DNA from: Marinobacter sp. S6332
Lineage (GTDB): Bacteria; Pseudomonadota; Gammaproteobacteria; Pseudomonadales; Oleiphilaceae
Length of the DNA stretch: 64,000 nucleotides
Reading direction: 5' to 3'
NCBI RefSeq assembly: GCF_023016045.1
Contig: NZ_JALKAP010000003.1
Span: 248,001 to 312,000 of the forward strand
Shown here: positions 19,543-28,316 of the stretch, piece after piece
Layout of the letters: each line of letters opens with the position of its first letter
How positions within the stretch are numbered: position 1 is the stretch's first letter
The notes under the pieces: generated by a model
Told to the model about the DNA's origin: nothing
The model's database searches: none
The model's input: only the letters and a program-made list of their open reading frames with translations
Position numbers and translations under genes: made by a program

Positions 19543-19698
19543 ATGCGCGAAAAAATCAAGCTGGTTTCATCAGCAGGCACGGGTCACTTCTACACGACCA
19601 TGAAGAACAAGCGTAACACTCCGGAAAAAATCGAGATCAAAAAGTACGATCCGGTTGTCCGCAAGCACGTTGCGTACAAGGAAGCCAAGATCAAGTAA
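19543..19698 (+). CDS. rpmG: 50S ribosomal protein L33
   Basis: L33 is a 51-residue large-subunit protein: [19 protein letters not shown] then [20 protein letters not shown] and the end [10 protein letters not shown]. It lacks the CxxC zinc motifs, so it is the zinc-independent form typical of gammaproteobacteria. An AGGAG ribosome site precedes the ATG. It lies 11 bp after rpmB and is followed by a strong intrinsic terminator, so rpmB-rpmG is a two-gene operon. Confidence 0.98.
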   Translation: MREKIKLVSSAGTGHFYTTMKNKRNTPEKIEIKKYDPVVRKHVAYKEAKIK

Positions 19699-19723
19699 TT
19701 TTTGATCTGGAATCCACAAAAAA

Positions 19724-19746
19724 ACTCGGCGCTGCCGAGTTTTTTT
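19724..19746 (+). terminator. Intrinsic terminator of rpmB-rpmG
   Basis: A hairpin ACTCGGC-GCT-GCCGAGT is followed by a run of seven T residues, 25 bp after the rpmG stop. An A-run on the left also gives the opposite strand a T-tract, so it may also end the leftward EEP-gene transcript, whose stop is at 19765. Confidence 0.9.
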
Positions 19747-19764
19747 GTATGTGCTTCGATTTTC

Positions 19765-20625
19765 TCAGAACTTTTTCAAATACCCATCTGGCAAAGCTAT
19801 ATCCATGGCAATCGGCAAGTGGTCGGACATAGGGTAACTCACCACTTCCGAGTTTCTTATCTGCAAACTTGGGCTCACCAGAATATGGTCCAGCGCCTTC
19901 TCGGGCCGCCAACTTGGAAAGCTGTGGGCACTGTCCGGCAGAGGTATCAAATCCGTCTCTTTCAAGGGAGTCTGGGTTAACAACTGCTCCGCATGGGCAT
20001 TCATATCACCCATCAACACCACATGTCGGTACTTTGATATCAACTCGCTGATAAAGCCCAACTGGCGCTGCTGCCCGGACTTACTCAGTGCGAGGTGCAT
20101 CATCACCAGAACCAGCGGATCTTCTTCAGTGCCATAGCGGGCTACAATCGCCCCCCTTCCTGGAAGACGACCAGGCAACTTGTACTCTTTTACATCCAAG
20201 GGCCGGAACCGGCTCAGCAAACCGTTGCTGTGCTGGGCAATCTGGCCCAAATTACGGTTCAACTGTTGATGCCAGTAAGGAATGCCCGCTGCTTCGGCGA
20301 GATACTGAACCTGATTGATATGCCCGCTGCGCAAACTCCCCCCGTCACACTCCTGCAGCGCCACTACATCGTAGTTGCTAAGCAATGAGGCTATGCGATC
20401 CAAATTCTCGATACGATTGCGATGGGGGAGGAAGTGCTGCCAGCTTCTGGTTAGGTAGTGCCGGTAAGAGGAGGTGTTGATACCCACTTGTATATTGAAC
20501 GTAAGCAACCGGAGGTGGCGCTGGGGCTCAAACTCGGGCACATGCTCAAGGCCCGAGTTTGAGCCTTTCGACTCATCCCGGGCGCTGAGAATGCCATTAA
20601 GCTGCTTCCTAAAGCGTTTATACAT
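19765..20625 (-). CDS. Endonuclease/exonuclease/phosphatase (EEP) family hydrolase
   Basis: This 286-residue protein has the EEP superfamily motifs in order: LLTFNIQ, ALQECDGG with the metal-binding Glu, HLALS, GDMNAH with the catalytic Asp-Asn pair, LDHILVS and the terminal SDHLPI His. The substrate could be nucleic acid, a phospholipid or another phosphodiester, and the sequence does not decide this. No signal peptide is seen, so it is probably cytoplasmic. It begins 10 bp after the dsbA stop on the same strand, and the same order follows dsbA in P. aeruginosa (PA5488 position). It probably shares the dsbA transcript. Confidence 0.85.
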   Translation of the reverse strand: MYKRFRKQLNGILSARDESKGSNSGLEHVPEFEPQRHLRLLTFNIQVGINTSSYRHYLTRSWQHFLPHRNRIENLDRIASLLSNYDVVALQECDGGSLRSGHINQVQYLAEAAGIPYWHQQLNRNLGQIAQHSNGLLSRFRPLDVKEYKLPGRLPGRGAIVARYGTEEDPLVLVMMHLALSKSGQQRQLGFISELISKYRHVVLMGDMNAHAEQLLTQTPLKETDLIPLPDSAHSFPSWRPEKALDHILVSPSLQIRNSEVVSYPMSDHLPIAMDIALPDGYLKKF

Positions 20626-20635
20626 AGTGTTATTG

Positions 20636-21271
20636 CTATTTAACTGCAGAGCGCTCTTTCTCTACCAGATAATCTACTACTGCCAGCGTTGCCTCCAGAC
20701 TACCGGCCATGGACGCACTAACCGTATACTTACCATTTACCAGCATAGTCGGTGTGCCCGTAATGCGCGCACCGCGAATCTTAGCCTGAGCTTGCTGCAT
20801 ACGCGCATTTACACCGAAGCTGTTGAAGTTATTCAGAAACTCCTCACGATCGACACCATGACCCGCAACAAAGTTCGCCAGCGACTCGCCGTCATTCAAT
20901 GGCCGACGCTGACCCGCCAATGCTTCGAACAGGGCATCATGAACTTTCTCTAGCGAGTTCATGGCTTCTAGCGCGTAGAAGGCTTGCGCATGGGGCACCC
21001 AGGAGCGACCAAGAGCCGCAGGAATGCGCACATAATTTACATCATCCGGAGCTTTGGCTTCCCAGCTCTCAGCCAGCGGCTTGAAGTTATAGCAGTGCGG
21101 ACAGCCGTACCAGAAAACCTCTGCAACCTCGATGCCTGAATCAGCATCTGTGCGCACCGGGGTGTCGAGCTTTTTGTAATGCGTTCCTTCCTGCCAGTCT
21201 GCCGCATTGGCCTGACCAAATATGGCCAATGCCAGCAAAAACAAACCAACCGATCTAAGTGCCCGAAACAT
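20636..21271 (-). CDS. dsbA: Periplasmic thiol:disulfide oxidoreductase DsbA
   Basis: DsbA introduces disulfide bonds into exported proteins and is re-oxidised by DsbB. The 211-residue precursor starts with a signal peptide of about 23 residues ending ANA, followed by the mature start ADWQEG. The active site is CPHC at Cys57-Cys60 in VFWYGCPHCYNF, and the cis-proline loop is GTPTMLVNG. It sits downstream of cytochrome c4 on the same strand, but a terminator separates them, so it probably has its own promoter. The order c4-dsbA-EEP is as in Pseudomonas. Confidence 0.96.
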   Translation of the reverse strand: MFRALRSVGLFLLALAIFGQANAADWQEGTHYKKLDTPVRTDADSGIEVAEVFWYGCPHCYNFKPLAESWEAKAPDDVNYVRIPAALGRSWVPHAQAFYALEAMNSLEKVHDALFEALAGQRRPLNDGESLANFVAGHGVDREEFLNNFNSFGVNARMQQAQAKIRGARITGTPTMLVNGKYTVSASMAGSLEATLAVVDYLVEKERSAVK

Positions 21272-21368
21272 GAAGTATCTCCAAATTTTATAAGTGTCGT
21301 TATAGGGGAATTATGACCTGCTGAGCCTGAAAAGTTCCACCGTTTGTGGATTACAGGATCGACAGACG

Positions 21369-21395
21369 AAAAACCCCGCACAAGGCGGGGTTTTT
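21369..21395 (-). terminator. Intrinsic terminator of the cytochrome c4 gene
   Basis: Stem CCCCGC (21374-21379) pairs with GCGGGG (21385-21390), flanked by A and T runs on both sides, so it can work in both directions. It sits 20 bp after the cytochrome c4 stop and upstream of dsbA, so it most likely ends the c4 transcript. Confidence 0.85.
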
Positions 21396-21414
21396 CAGGA
21401 TGGGAACGCTAGTA

Positions 21415-22023
21415 TCAGTTGAGACCAGAAATGTAGCTGGAAACCGCTTCAATTTCTGCATCGGTCAATCTGGCAGACACGTCCATCATGATCGCCGCAT
21501 GAGCGCCGTTCGCACGAGTGCCATCGCGATAGGCTTCTAACTGCTTAACTAAATACTCAGCATTCTGGCCGCCAACATGTGGATAGCCTGCAGGCTCGTT
21601 ACCCTTGCCCTGTGGGCTATGACAGGCCGCACAGGCTGGAACGCCAGAGGCCATGTTGCCGCCGCGATAAAGCGCAGCGCCTTTCTCTATCAGCTCTGGG
21701 TCAGCCTGGCTTACAACCATCTTTTGGCTGGCGAAGTAGGCCGCAAGATCCTCAAGATCCTGCTTTGACTTACCCGTAAGCTGGCCGATCATCTCCGGAA
21801 TCGGGCGCGCATCTTCCTGAATCGCCACTAACTGGTTATACAGATATTTTTCGCCCAGCCCGGATATTTTCGGATAGACGCCCATAATTGGCTTGGCTCC
21901 ACCTTGGCCGTGGCATGCCTGACAGGCTGCCGCCGCTTGCTTGCCTGCTTCAGGATCCCCTGCTCCGTGCGCCATAGCTGTAAGGCCAAGGCCGAAAACA
22001 AATCCTGCGATCAGTTTCTTCAT
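21415..22023 (-). CDS. Di-haem cytochrome c4
   Basis: This is a 202-residue periplasmic di-haem cytochrome that passes electrons to terminal oxidases in related bacteria. The signal peptide ends around residue 20 (AMAHG). Two haem-binding motifs are seen, CQACH with His38 and CAACH with His135, one in each half of an internal duplication. Methionine ligands are likely in the EMIG and IMMDV segments. It is divergent from engB, as in Pseudomonas, where cc4 lies beside engB and dsbA. Co-location with dsbA is common, though cytochrome c maturation genes are not in the window. Confidence 0.93.
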   Translation of the reverse strand: MKKLIAGFVFGLGLTAMAHGAGDPEAGKQAAAACQACHGQGGAKPIMGVYPKISGLGEKYLYNQLVAIQEDARPIPEMIGQLTGKSKQDLEDLAAYFASQKMVVSQADPELIEKGAALYRGGNMASGVPACAACHSPQGKGNEPAGYPHVGGQNAEYLVKQLEAYRDGTRANGAHAAIMMDVSARLTDAEIEAVSSYISGLN

Positions 22024-22196
22024 GCTCGCTCCGCTTCTCTCATCTCGAAAATATTCTTAGTTTGCAGCTGGCAGGCGCTGTTCAGTCAGGCTCAAGACCA
22101 AGGCTGACAGCGGTTACGCCAAGCGTACCGCCCGGAATTGGTGTAGCATTATACATTAATCCCTGATAACTGAAATCCAAAGGAAAGCCAACCGCT

Positions 22197-22835
22197 GTGG
22201 ACTCTGATCTGACTCAAAAAAGCATCTCTTTTAACAGCGCTCGCTTCCTGATAAGCGCGCCCAGACTGGAAGACTGCCCGCCGGACATTGGCGCAGAGGT
22301 AGCCTTCGCCGGGCGTTCAAACGCAGGAAAGTCCAGTGCCATGAACGCCATTACTGCTAATGGCAAACTCGCCCGCACCAGCAAAACGCCAGGACGCACG
22401 CGTTTAATCAACTTTTTTTCCCTAAACCGCGAAAATGCTCGGCTAGTAGACCTGCCAGGGTACGGCTACGCGAAAGTCTCCCGAGACATGAAAGATGACT
22501 GGCAAAAGCATCTCGGGCAATACCTGAACGACCGTCAATGTTTACGCGGTCTGGTTTTGGTAATGGATATCCGCCACCCACTCACCGAATTTGACCAAAT
22601 GATGGTGGAATGGTGCGAACATAACAAGTTGCCGCTGATGATTCTGGCCACAAAAGCCGACAAACTTAAATTCGGGCAAGCCAAAACCACCATGCTGGAG
22701 ATTTCCAAAAAGCTTCAGGAATTTACCTGTGTCGAGCACTTGGTTATGTTTTCGTCAACATCGAAACGTGGCGTTGATGAGTGTCGGGCGGCACTGACAG
22801 ATTGGTTGGAAAACGCCGGGGAAGACCCGCAATAG
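22197..22835 (+). CDS. engB: Ribosome biogenesis GTP-binding protein EngB/YihA/YsxC
   Basis: EngB is a small GTPase needed for large-subunit assembly. The 212-residue protein has G1 GRSNAGKSS at 39-47, a G2-like segment [12 protein letters not shown]3 [11 protein letters not shown] and G4 TKADK, with the expected spacing. The start is GTG at 22197, preceded by an AAAGGA ribosome site; this gives a family-like N-terminus. In Pseudomonas and E. coli polA and a Spot 42-type RNA lie beside this gene, but here the next gene downstream is laoR and the upstream gap shows no recognisable small RNA. Confidence 0.96.
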   Translation: MDSDLTQKSISFNSARFLISAPRLEDCPPDIGAEVAFAGRSNAGKSSAMNAITANGKLARTSKTPGRTRLINFFSLNRENARLVDLPGYGYAKVSRDMKDDWQKHLGQYLNDRQCLRGLVLVMDIRHPLTEFDQMMVEWCEHNKLPLMILATKADKLKFGQAKTTMLEISKKLQEFTCVEHLVMFSSTSKRGVDECRAALTDWLENAGEDPQ

Positions 22836-22845
22836 GAATGAAAAA

Positions 22846-22872
22846 ACCGGCCTGAAAAAAATCAGGCCGGTA
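22846..22872 (-). terminator. Intrinsic terminator, leftward (laoR side), possibly shared with engB
   Basis: A 10-bp stem (ACCGGCCTGA / TCAGGCCGGT) has an A-rich loop. On the minus strand the stem is followed by a run of T residues, and on the plus strand only by TAAAAC. It therefore fits best as the end of the leftward TetR-type gene, about 130 bp past its stop, with weaker action on engB. Confidence 0.75.
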
Positions 22873-22998
22873 AAACGTCAGGGTTTGCGACGTGCTAAAA
22901 CCTGAGAACTCACTCAGGAAACGCCGGAAATGTCCGAATCTCCAACGTCTCCCATAAAGACAAGCCTTGTCCGGAAAAGTTCCGAAGTGCGTCTGGCT

Positions 22999-23679
22999 TC
23001 AAACCACAGAAGTGTCCCCTTTATCTTCCTGATCCGGCTTGGTTGGCCGGTACCTCTCTCTCAGCTCCATCACCTGTTCACGATAAACCGGCATTACGTA
23101 AGGAATCTCAAGCGTCAACACCTGATAAATACCCTGCTTCAACTCATGCAGGGTAAGGCATGCGGATGCTTTTTCACCATGGGCTGTTTTAAGGAATGCC
23201 ATCCAGTTGGTTACTATCAACCATACATTCAGTGACATGGCGGCTCGAAGAGCTTCTGGCTGAGGCTCCAGAACACCACCCTCCGCCAGCTTCTCAAAAA
23301 TCTTGCTTATGGCCGCCAGACACCGGTCAGTGAATTCTCGATAGTCGTTGCGCAAACGCTGATCTCTGTCCAACAGGTTTTCAAGATCTCTGTGGAGGAA
23401 CCGGTAACTCCAAAGTCCATCAAACACTGACTCCAGATAAAACGTCATATCGTCCAGGTTCAAAGGCCGGTCTTCAGGGATATCGAGGTAGTAATCCACC
23501 AGCTTTTCGTATTCCTGAAATATCTCGTAAATAATGTCGGACTTGTTGCGAAAGTGGTAATAGAGGTTGCCCGGCGATATCGCCAAATGCGCCGCAATGT
23601 GATTGGTTGTTACGTTTCGCTCGCCCTGCTCATTAAACAGCTCAAGACTCGACAGCAATATTTTGTCTCTGGTTTTCAT
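22999..23679 (-). CDS. laoR: TetR family regulator of the long-chain alcohol locus (LaoR-like)
   Basis: This is a 226-residue TetR-family repressor. The N-terminal helix-turn-helix is NHIAAHLAISPGNLYYHFRNKSDI, and the rest is a ligand-binding helical domain with no obvious family-specific motif. It is divergent from an aldehyde dehydrogenase, a Tat lipoprotein and a GMC oxidoreductase, the arrangement of laoRCBA in P. aeruginosa (PA0367-PA0364), where LaoR controls oxidation of long-chain alcohols. I start at the ATG at 23679; an in-frame GTG at 23712 would add 11 residues without a better ribosome site. A near-perfect palindrome in the promoter gap is the likely operator. The symbol rests on synteny and general resemblance. 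Confidence 0.8.
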   Translation of the reverse strand: MKTRDKILLSSLELFNEQGERNVTTNHIAAHLAISPGNLYYHFRNKSDIIYEIFQEYEKLVDYYLDIPEDRPLNLDDMTFYLESVFDGLWSYRFLHRDLENLLDRDQRLRNDYREFTDRCLAAISKIFEKLAEGGVLEPQPEALRAAMSLNVWLIVTNWMAFLKTAHGEKASACLTLHELKQGIYQVLTLEIPYVMPVYREQVMELRERYRPTKPDQEDKGDTSVV

Positions 23680-23749
23680 AGGCTCATCGGCGTTTGTTGT
23701 TTTACAGCCCACCGGTGGCCTGATTCGCCATTGGAGCTGCTTGACTCAA

Positions 23750-23765
23750 TAGAGTATATACTCTA
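23750..23765. promoter_or_regulatory. Palindromic operator candidate for LaoR
   Basis: The 16-base perfect inverted repeat TAGAGTATATACTCTA lies between the divergent laoR (start 23679) and laoC (start 23857). Its TATA-containing centre could overlap -10 elements on either strand. Position and symmetry suit a TetR-family dimer repressing both directions. Confidence 0.7.
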
Positions 23766-23856
23766 ATAATACCCTCCAGTGCAAATTGAGCGTTTTTTCG
23801 CCATACCAATACATCAGGCTATCGCCGGTAAACGGCGGAGCCAAGAGGAGGACACC

Positions 23857-25302
23857 ATGGGTGCCAGCGCAGTTCAGCTCACAGAGAGCAATAGTCACAT
23901 TCAGCAGACCCACCGAGTGTTTGGAGTCCAAAAAAAGGCGTTTCACGACCATCCAACGCCGTCGCTGGCGGAACGTCAGGAAAACCTGAATCGGCTCAAA
24001 CAAGCCCTACTGTCCTATCAGGATCGTATTCTGGATGCCATTGACCGGGATTTTTCCTGCCGCTCCCGGGACGAATCACTCATTGCAGAAGTTATGCCGT
24101 CCATTCAGGGCATTAACTACACTTTGAAAAACCTCGAAGGCTGGATGAAGCCTTCCCGCCGGCACGTATCCATTCTGTTCCGGCCTGCCAGCAACAAAGT
24201 TTGTTACCAGCCGAAAGGCGTTGTTGGCGTAATTGTGCCTTGGAATTACCCGCTGTATCTGGCTGTAGGGCCCCTTGTTGCCTCTCTCGCCGCGGGAAAC
24301 CGCACCATGATCAAGATGTCCGAGTTCACGCCGCACACATCGGCTCTGTTCAAAGAACTTATTGAAGCCACTTTTCCGGAAGATCTAGTGGCCGTAATCA
24401 ATGGCGAAGCCGACGTTGCGGCTGACTTTTCCGCACGGCCTTTCGATCACATGCTATTCACCGGTTCCACATCGGTAGGCAAGTTAGTGATGCGGGCCGC
24501 CTCCGAGAACCTAACACCCGTAACTCTAGAGCTGGGCGGTAAATCACCCGCTATTGTTTCTCCAGACGTTCCTTTGGAGGATGCGGCACAGCGCATTGCA
24601 TTCGGCAAGGCGTTCAACGCAGGCCAAACTTGTGTAGCGCCGGACTACGTACTTTGCTCAGCTGATCGCACGCAGGCCTTCGTAGACGAGTTCCGCGCCC
24701 AGTTTGCAGAAATGTACCCTTCCCTGCGGGATAACGACGACTACACGGCCATTATCAATGAGCGCCAGTACAAGCGCCTGAAGGGTTATCTTGAGGACGC
24801 CAAAGCTAAAGGCGCCGAGCTGATTGAGATGAACCCTGCACAGGAAAACATGGGCGATGGCACCTATAAGATTCCGGTAACACTGGTATTGAAAACCACG
24901 CCGGACATGAAGCTGATGCAGGATGAAATCTTCGGGCCTATCCTGCCGATTGTGAGTTACGGCGATCTTGATGAGGCGATCCAGTTCATTAACGACCGCC
25001 CGCGACCTCTGGCCCTGTACTTTTTCGGCTACGACCGCGACCAGCAAAAGCAAGTGATCGATCACACCCTCTCGGGGGGAATGTGCATTAACGATTCCCT
25101 GATGCACGTCGCTCAGGACGACCTTCCCTTCGGTGGCGTGGGTGATTCAGGAATGGGTCACTACCATGGCAAGGAAGGCTTCCTGACCTTCTCGCACCAA
25201 CGAGCTATTTTTGCCAAACAGAAGTTCAACAGCGGCAAGTTTGTCTATCCTCCTTATGGGACATCCGCCCATAAAATGATCTACAAATTCTTTATCCGCT
25301 AA
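23857..25302 (+). CDS. laoC: Long-chain/coniferyl-type aldehyde dehydrogenase (LaoC-like)
   Basis: This 481-residue NAD(P)-dependent aldehyde dehydrogenase should oxidise a fatty aldehyde to the acid. Catalytic residues are visible: Glu225 in LELGGKSP and nucleophile Cys259 in NAGQTCVAPDY; VPWNYPLYLAVGP is the substrate and cofactor entry segment. Automated annotation would often call it coniferyl aldehyde dehydrogenase; the lao context argues for alkyl aldehydes. The frame opens at 23779, but the ATG at 23857 has a strong AGAGGAG site. It lies behind the palindromic operator and heads the lao genes, then a perfect 20-base palindrome separates it from laoB. Confidence 0.88.
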   Translation: MGASAVQLTESNSHIQQTHRVFGVQKKAFHDHPTPSLAERQENLNRLKQALLSYQDRILDAIDRDFSCRSRDESLIAEVMPSIQGINYTLKNLEGWMKPSRRHVSILFRPASNKVCYQPKGVVGVIVPWNYPLYLAVGPLVASLAAGNRTMIKMSEFTPHTSALFKELIEATFPEDLVAVINGEADVAADFSARPFDHMLFTGSTSVGKLVMRAASENLTPVTLELGGKSPAIVSPDVPLEDAAQRIAFGKAFNAGQTCVAPDYVLCSADRTQAFVDEFRAQFAEMYPSLRDNDDYTAIINERQYKRLKGYLEDAKAKGAELIEMNPAQENMGDGTYKIPVTLVLKTTPDMKLMQDEIFGPILPIVSYGDLDEAIQFINDRPRPLALYFFGYDRDQQKQVIDHTLSGGMCINDSLMHVAQDDLPFGGVGDSGMGHYHGKEGFLTFSHQRAIFAKQKFNSGKFVYPPYGTSAHKMIYKFFIR

Positions 25303-25318
25303 GCGCCTTGCACTGCAG

Positions 25319-25338
25319 CCGGGGCTCTAGAGCCCCGG
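25319..25338. repeat. Perfect 20-base palindrome between laoC and laoB
   Basis: Two halves CCGGGGCTCT and AGAGCCCCGG are exactly complementary. There is no T-run afterwards, so it is not a classical terminator. In the transcript it would form a tight hairpin 17 bp past the laoC stop and 35 bp before the laoB start, possibly altering the ratio of the two products. Confidence 0.7.
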
Positions 25339-25372
25339 TAATCACCATACTAAAAATAAGAGTGAACCAATT

Positions 25373-26008
25373 ATGACCGACCCCCTCACCCTACCCGAAG
25401 GGCAGGACTCGATATCTTTGGATCGGCGCAGCTTCCTTCGCACCGGGCTGGGTGGCGCCTTACTTTTGGGCACCATTAGTGTCACTGCGGGCCTGAGTGG
25501 CTGCGCTACTTCACCAGCTGGGCGGTTAGGCGCTGTTGAAACACGCATGGATGCACGGTACAGGTTCCAGTTCCTGACAGCAGACGACATCAAACTGTTC
25601 GAAGCTCTGCTACCGGCCATTCTCGGTTCCGCACTGCCGGAGCAGGCCAACGCCCGACGCATGGCTATTGCCAGCACAGTCGAGCGCATTGACGCCGGTA
25701 TTCACAAATTCGGCCCCGCCAACCAAAAAGAACTCAGACAACTGTTTGATTTGCTCAACTTAGGCATTACCCGGGTCACCATCGCACGGATTTGGTCACC
25801 TTGGCCGAATGTCACCACGGAACAAGCCAACGGATTTCTCGAACGTTGGCGCTCAAGCAGTATCGGGCTGCTCAATAATGGCTACATGGCCCTGACCAAA
25901 ATCAGCAACGTGGCGTTTTACGGTTATCAGGAGAACTGGCATCTTTCCGGTTATCCAGGTCCACCCGAGTGGGCTGTTCAAGCCTTGCCGCAATTCCGTA
26001 AAGCCTGA
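25373..26008 (+). CDS. laoB: Tat-exported lipoprotein-like protein of the lao locus (LaoB-like)
   Basis: This 211-residue protein has a twin-arginine signal (DRRSFLRTG, Arg18-Arg19) followed by a hydrophobic stretch and a lipobox-like LSGC with Cys44, so it is probably exported folded and lipidated. The body has no catalytic motif I recognise; proteins in this position resemble the small subunit 3 of gluconate-dehydrogenase-type complexes. In P. aeruginosa the neighbour of the GMC oxidoreductase (LaoB, PA0365) is required for full activity of its partner. It is followed by laoA after a 56-bp gap. I infer it is the partner or anchor of LaoA. Confidence 0.8.
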   Translation: MTDPLTLPEGQDSISLDRRSFLRTGLGGALLLGTISVTAGLSGCATSPAGRLGAVETRMDARYRFQFLTADDIKLFEALLPAILGSALPEQANARRMAIASTVERIDAGIHKFGPANQKELRQLFDLLNLGITRVTIARIWSPWPNVTTEQANGFLERWRSSSIGLLNNGYMALTKISNVAFYGYQENWHLSGYPGPPEWAVQALPQFRKA

Positions 26009-26064
26009 TCTTCAGACTGCGGATTAAGCCCGCTGTTATTTTTATTAAAGGGAAACCACCAATC

Positions 26065-27657
26065 ATGTCGTTCAACGATCGCATTGCTCAGGGTCTGGAA
26101 TCCGGCTGGAAAGTCATCGACGGCGCTAGGCTAACCGATAATCACACGGCAGAAGCGGATGTGGTTATTGTAGGTACGGGCGCAGGTGGCGGAACCACCG
26201 CAGAAATTCTCGCCAAGAGCGGCCTCTCCGTTATTTTGGTGGAAGAGGGCCGCCTGTATTACCAAAAAGACTTCAAAATGGACGAACTTACGTCCTATGC
26301 CAATCTCTATCAGGAGGGCATGAGCCGCACGACTAAAGACGGTGCCATTGCGATTTTGCAAGGCCGCTGCGTAGGCGGCTCGACAACGGTCAACTGGACC
26401 AGCAGTTTTCGCACCCCGGATGCAACGCTCAACTACTGGGCCAGGCAATTTGGCCTAGAGGCACTGAGCCCGGCGGCTATGGCACCTTGGTTTGAGGGCC
26501 GTGAAACACGGCACTCCATGTCACCTTGGGAAATGGCGCCCAACCTTAATAACGACATATTGCGCCAAGGCTGCGAGAAACTGGGCTTTAGCTGGCAGGT
26601 GATCCCGCGTAACGTCAAAGGCTGCTGGAATCTGGGTTATTGTGGGGTGGGTTGCCCAACCAACGCCAAACAGGGTGCATTAATGACCACCATTCCCGGT
26701 GCGCTGGATAATAATGCCACCCTGTACCACGGGCTGCGCGCCGAGCGGCTGGTAATGAAACAGGACAAAATTGACGCCTTGCAAGCCACAGCAATGGCCA
26801 GCGACGGGATCACTCCCACCAACATAACGGTTACGCTTAAAGCCAAGCACTTTGTGGTTGCCGCCAGTGCGATAGGCTCACCCGGCCTACTGCTGCGCTC
26901 CAAACTGCCCGACCCCTACGAGCGAGTTGGAAAACGGTCATTTATTCACCCGGTGAACGCCAGCGTTGCACAAATGCCGAAATTGGTAGATCCGTTTTAC
27001 GGTGCGCCGCAGTCGGTTTATTCCGACGAGTTCAACTTCCGCAACGGCGTAGATGGCGACGCAGGCTACAAGTTGGAGGTACCACCGCTGCACCCTGCCA
27101 TGTCTGCCGGTGTTGTGCCAGGGCATGGCGACGAACAGGCCAAAAATCTGGCTGGTTTACCCTGGATGCAGTCGGTTATCGCATTGGTGCGGGACGGTTT
27201 TCACGAAAACAGCACCGGCGGCACAGTATCTCTGCGAGACGACGGCAGCCCAATGCTGGATTACCCGGTCAGCGATTATCTTTGGAAGGGGCTGCGCAAC
27301 GCGTTCTACACCATGGCGGAAATCCAATTCGCCGCCGGCGCCAAAAAAGTGCGCTTGATGCATTTGGACTCTGACTGGTACTCCAGCTGGGCTGATGCCA
27401 AAGCGGCCATCGATGGATTTTCCATGAAACCCCACCGGGTTCGTTTGTTCACTGCTCACCAGATGGGCGGTTGCGGTATGGGAAGCAACCCGAAAGAATC
27501 GGTGGTCAATGGGTTTGGCGAGCACCATCAGGTTAACAACCTCAGCGTACATGACGCCTCGATTTTCCCCACCAGCATTGGCGCAAATCCACAACTGTCT
27601 GTGTATGCCTTGGCTGCACGAAACAGCACGCGATTGGCCCAAAGGCTCAAAGCGTAA
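26065..27657 (+). CDS. laoA: GMC-family FAD alcohol dehydrogenase (LaoA-like)
   Basis: This 530-residue GMC oxidoreductase should oxidise a long-chain alcohol to the aldehyde. The FAD dinucleotide motif VVIVGTGAGGGTTAE begins near residue 33 and ends with the acidic VEEG that binds the adenosine ribose. The C-terminal active-site His is in FTAHQMGGCGMG, followed by the family end SIFPTSIGANPQLSVYALA. It lacks its own Tat signal, so if it works outside the cytoplasm it may be carried by the Tat-bearing LaoB. An AAAGGGA ribosome site is present. The order laoR-C-B-A then coaD equals P. aeruginosa PA0367-PA0363. Confidence 0.87.
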   Translation: MSFNDRIAQGLESGWKVIDGARLTDNHTAEADVVIVGTGAGGGTTAEILAKSGLSVILVEEGRLYYQKDFKMDELTSYANLYQEGMSRTTKDGAIAILQGRCVGGSTTVNWTSSFRTPDATLNYWARQFGLEALSPAAMAPWFEGRETRHSMSPWEMAPNLNNDILRQGCEKLGFSWQVIPRNVKGCWNLGYCGVGCPTNAKQGALMTTIPGALDNNATLYHGLRAERLVMKQDKIDALQATAMASDGITPTNITVTLKAKHFVVAASAIGSPGLLLRSKLPDPYERVGKRSFIHPVNASVAQMPKLVDPFYGAPQSVYSDEFNFRNGVDGDAGYKLEVPPLHPAMSAGVVPGHGDEQAKNLAGLPWMQSVIALVRDGFHENSTGGTVSLRDDGSPMLDYPVSDYLWKGLRNAFYTMAEIQFAAGAKKVRLMHLDSDWYSSWADAKAAIDGFSMKPHRVRLFTAHQMGGCGMGSNPKESVVNGFGEHHQVNNLSVHDASIFPTSIGANPQLSVYALAARNSTRLAQRLKA

Positions 27658-27758
27658 AACGCCCGATCGGAAGCTCTCAGCGCTACGCATCGGCGTAGGA
27701 GGGCTGCCAACCGGTCTACAGAATGCGCTGAAATGCTGATATTCTGGGTGCCTATTAA

Positions 27759-28256
<498 letters not shown>

Positions 28257-28271
28257 GCCTAAAGCCGTATT

Positions 28272-28302
28272 AGCAAAAAGCCCCAAGCAGGGGCTTTTTG
28301 CT
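28272..28302. terminator. Bidirectional terminator between coaD and the DUF945 gene
   Basis: A long stem (AGCAAAAAGCCCC / GGGGCTTTTTGCT, loop AAGCA) lies between the convergent genes, 15 bp after the coaD stop and 14 bp before the DUF945 stop. Both strands supply T-runs within the stem. Confidence 0.9.
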
Positions 28303-28316
28303 TACTTGATGCTACT

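Noticed and set aside
22024..22196. Possible Spot 42/ErsA-type small RNA upstream of engB
   Set aside because: In Pseudomonas and E. coli such an RNA lies between polA and engB, but here no terminator hairpin with T-run or clear promoter is seen in the gap, and polA is absent.
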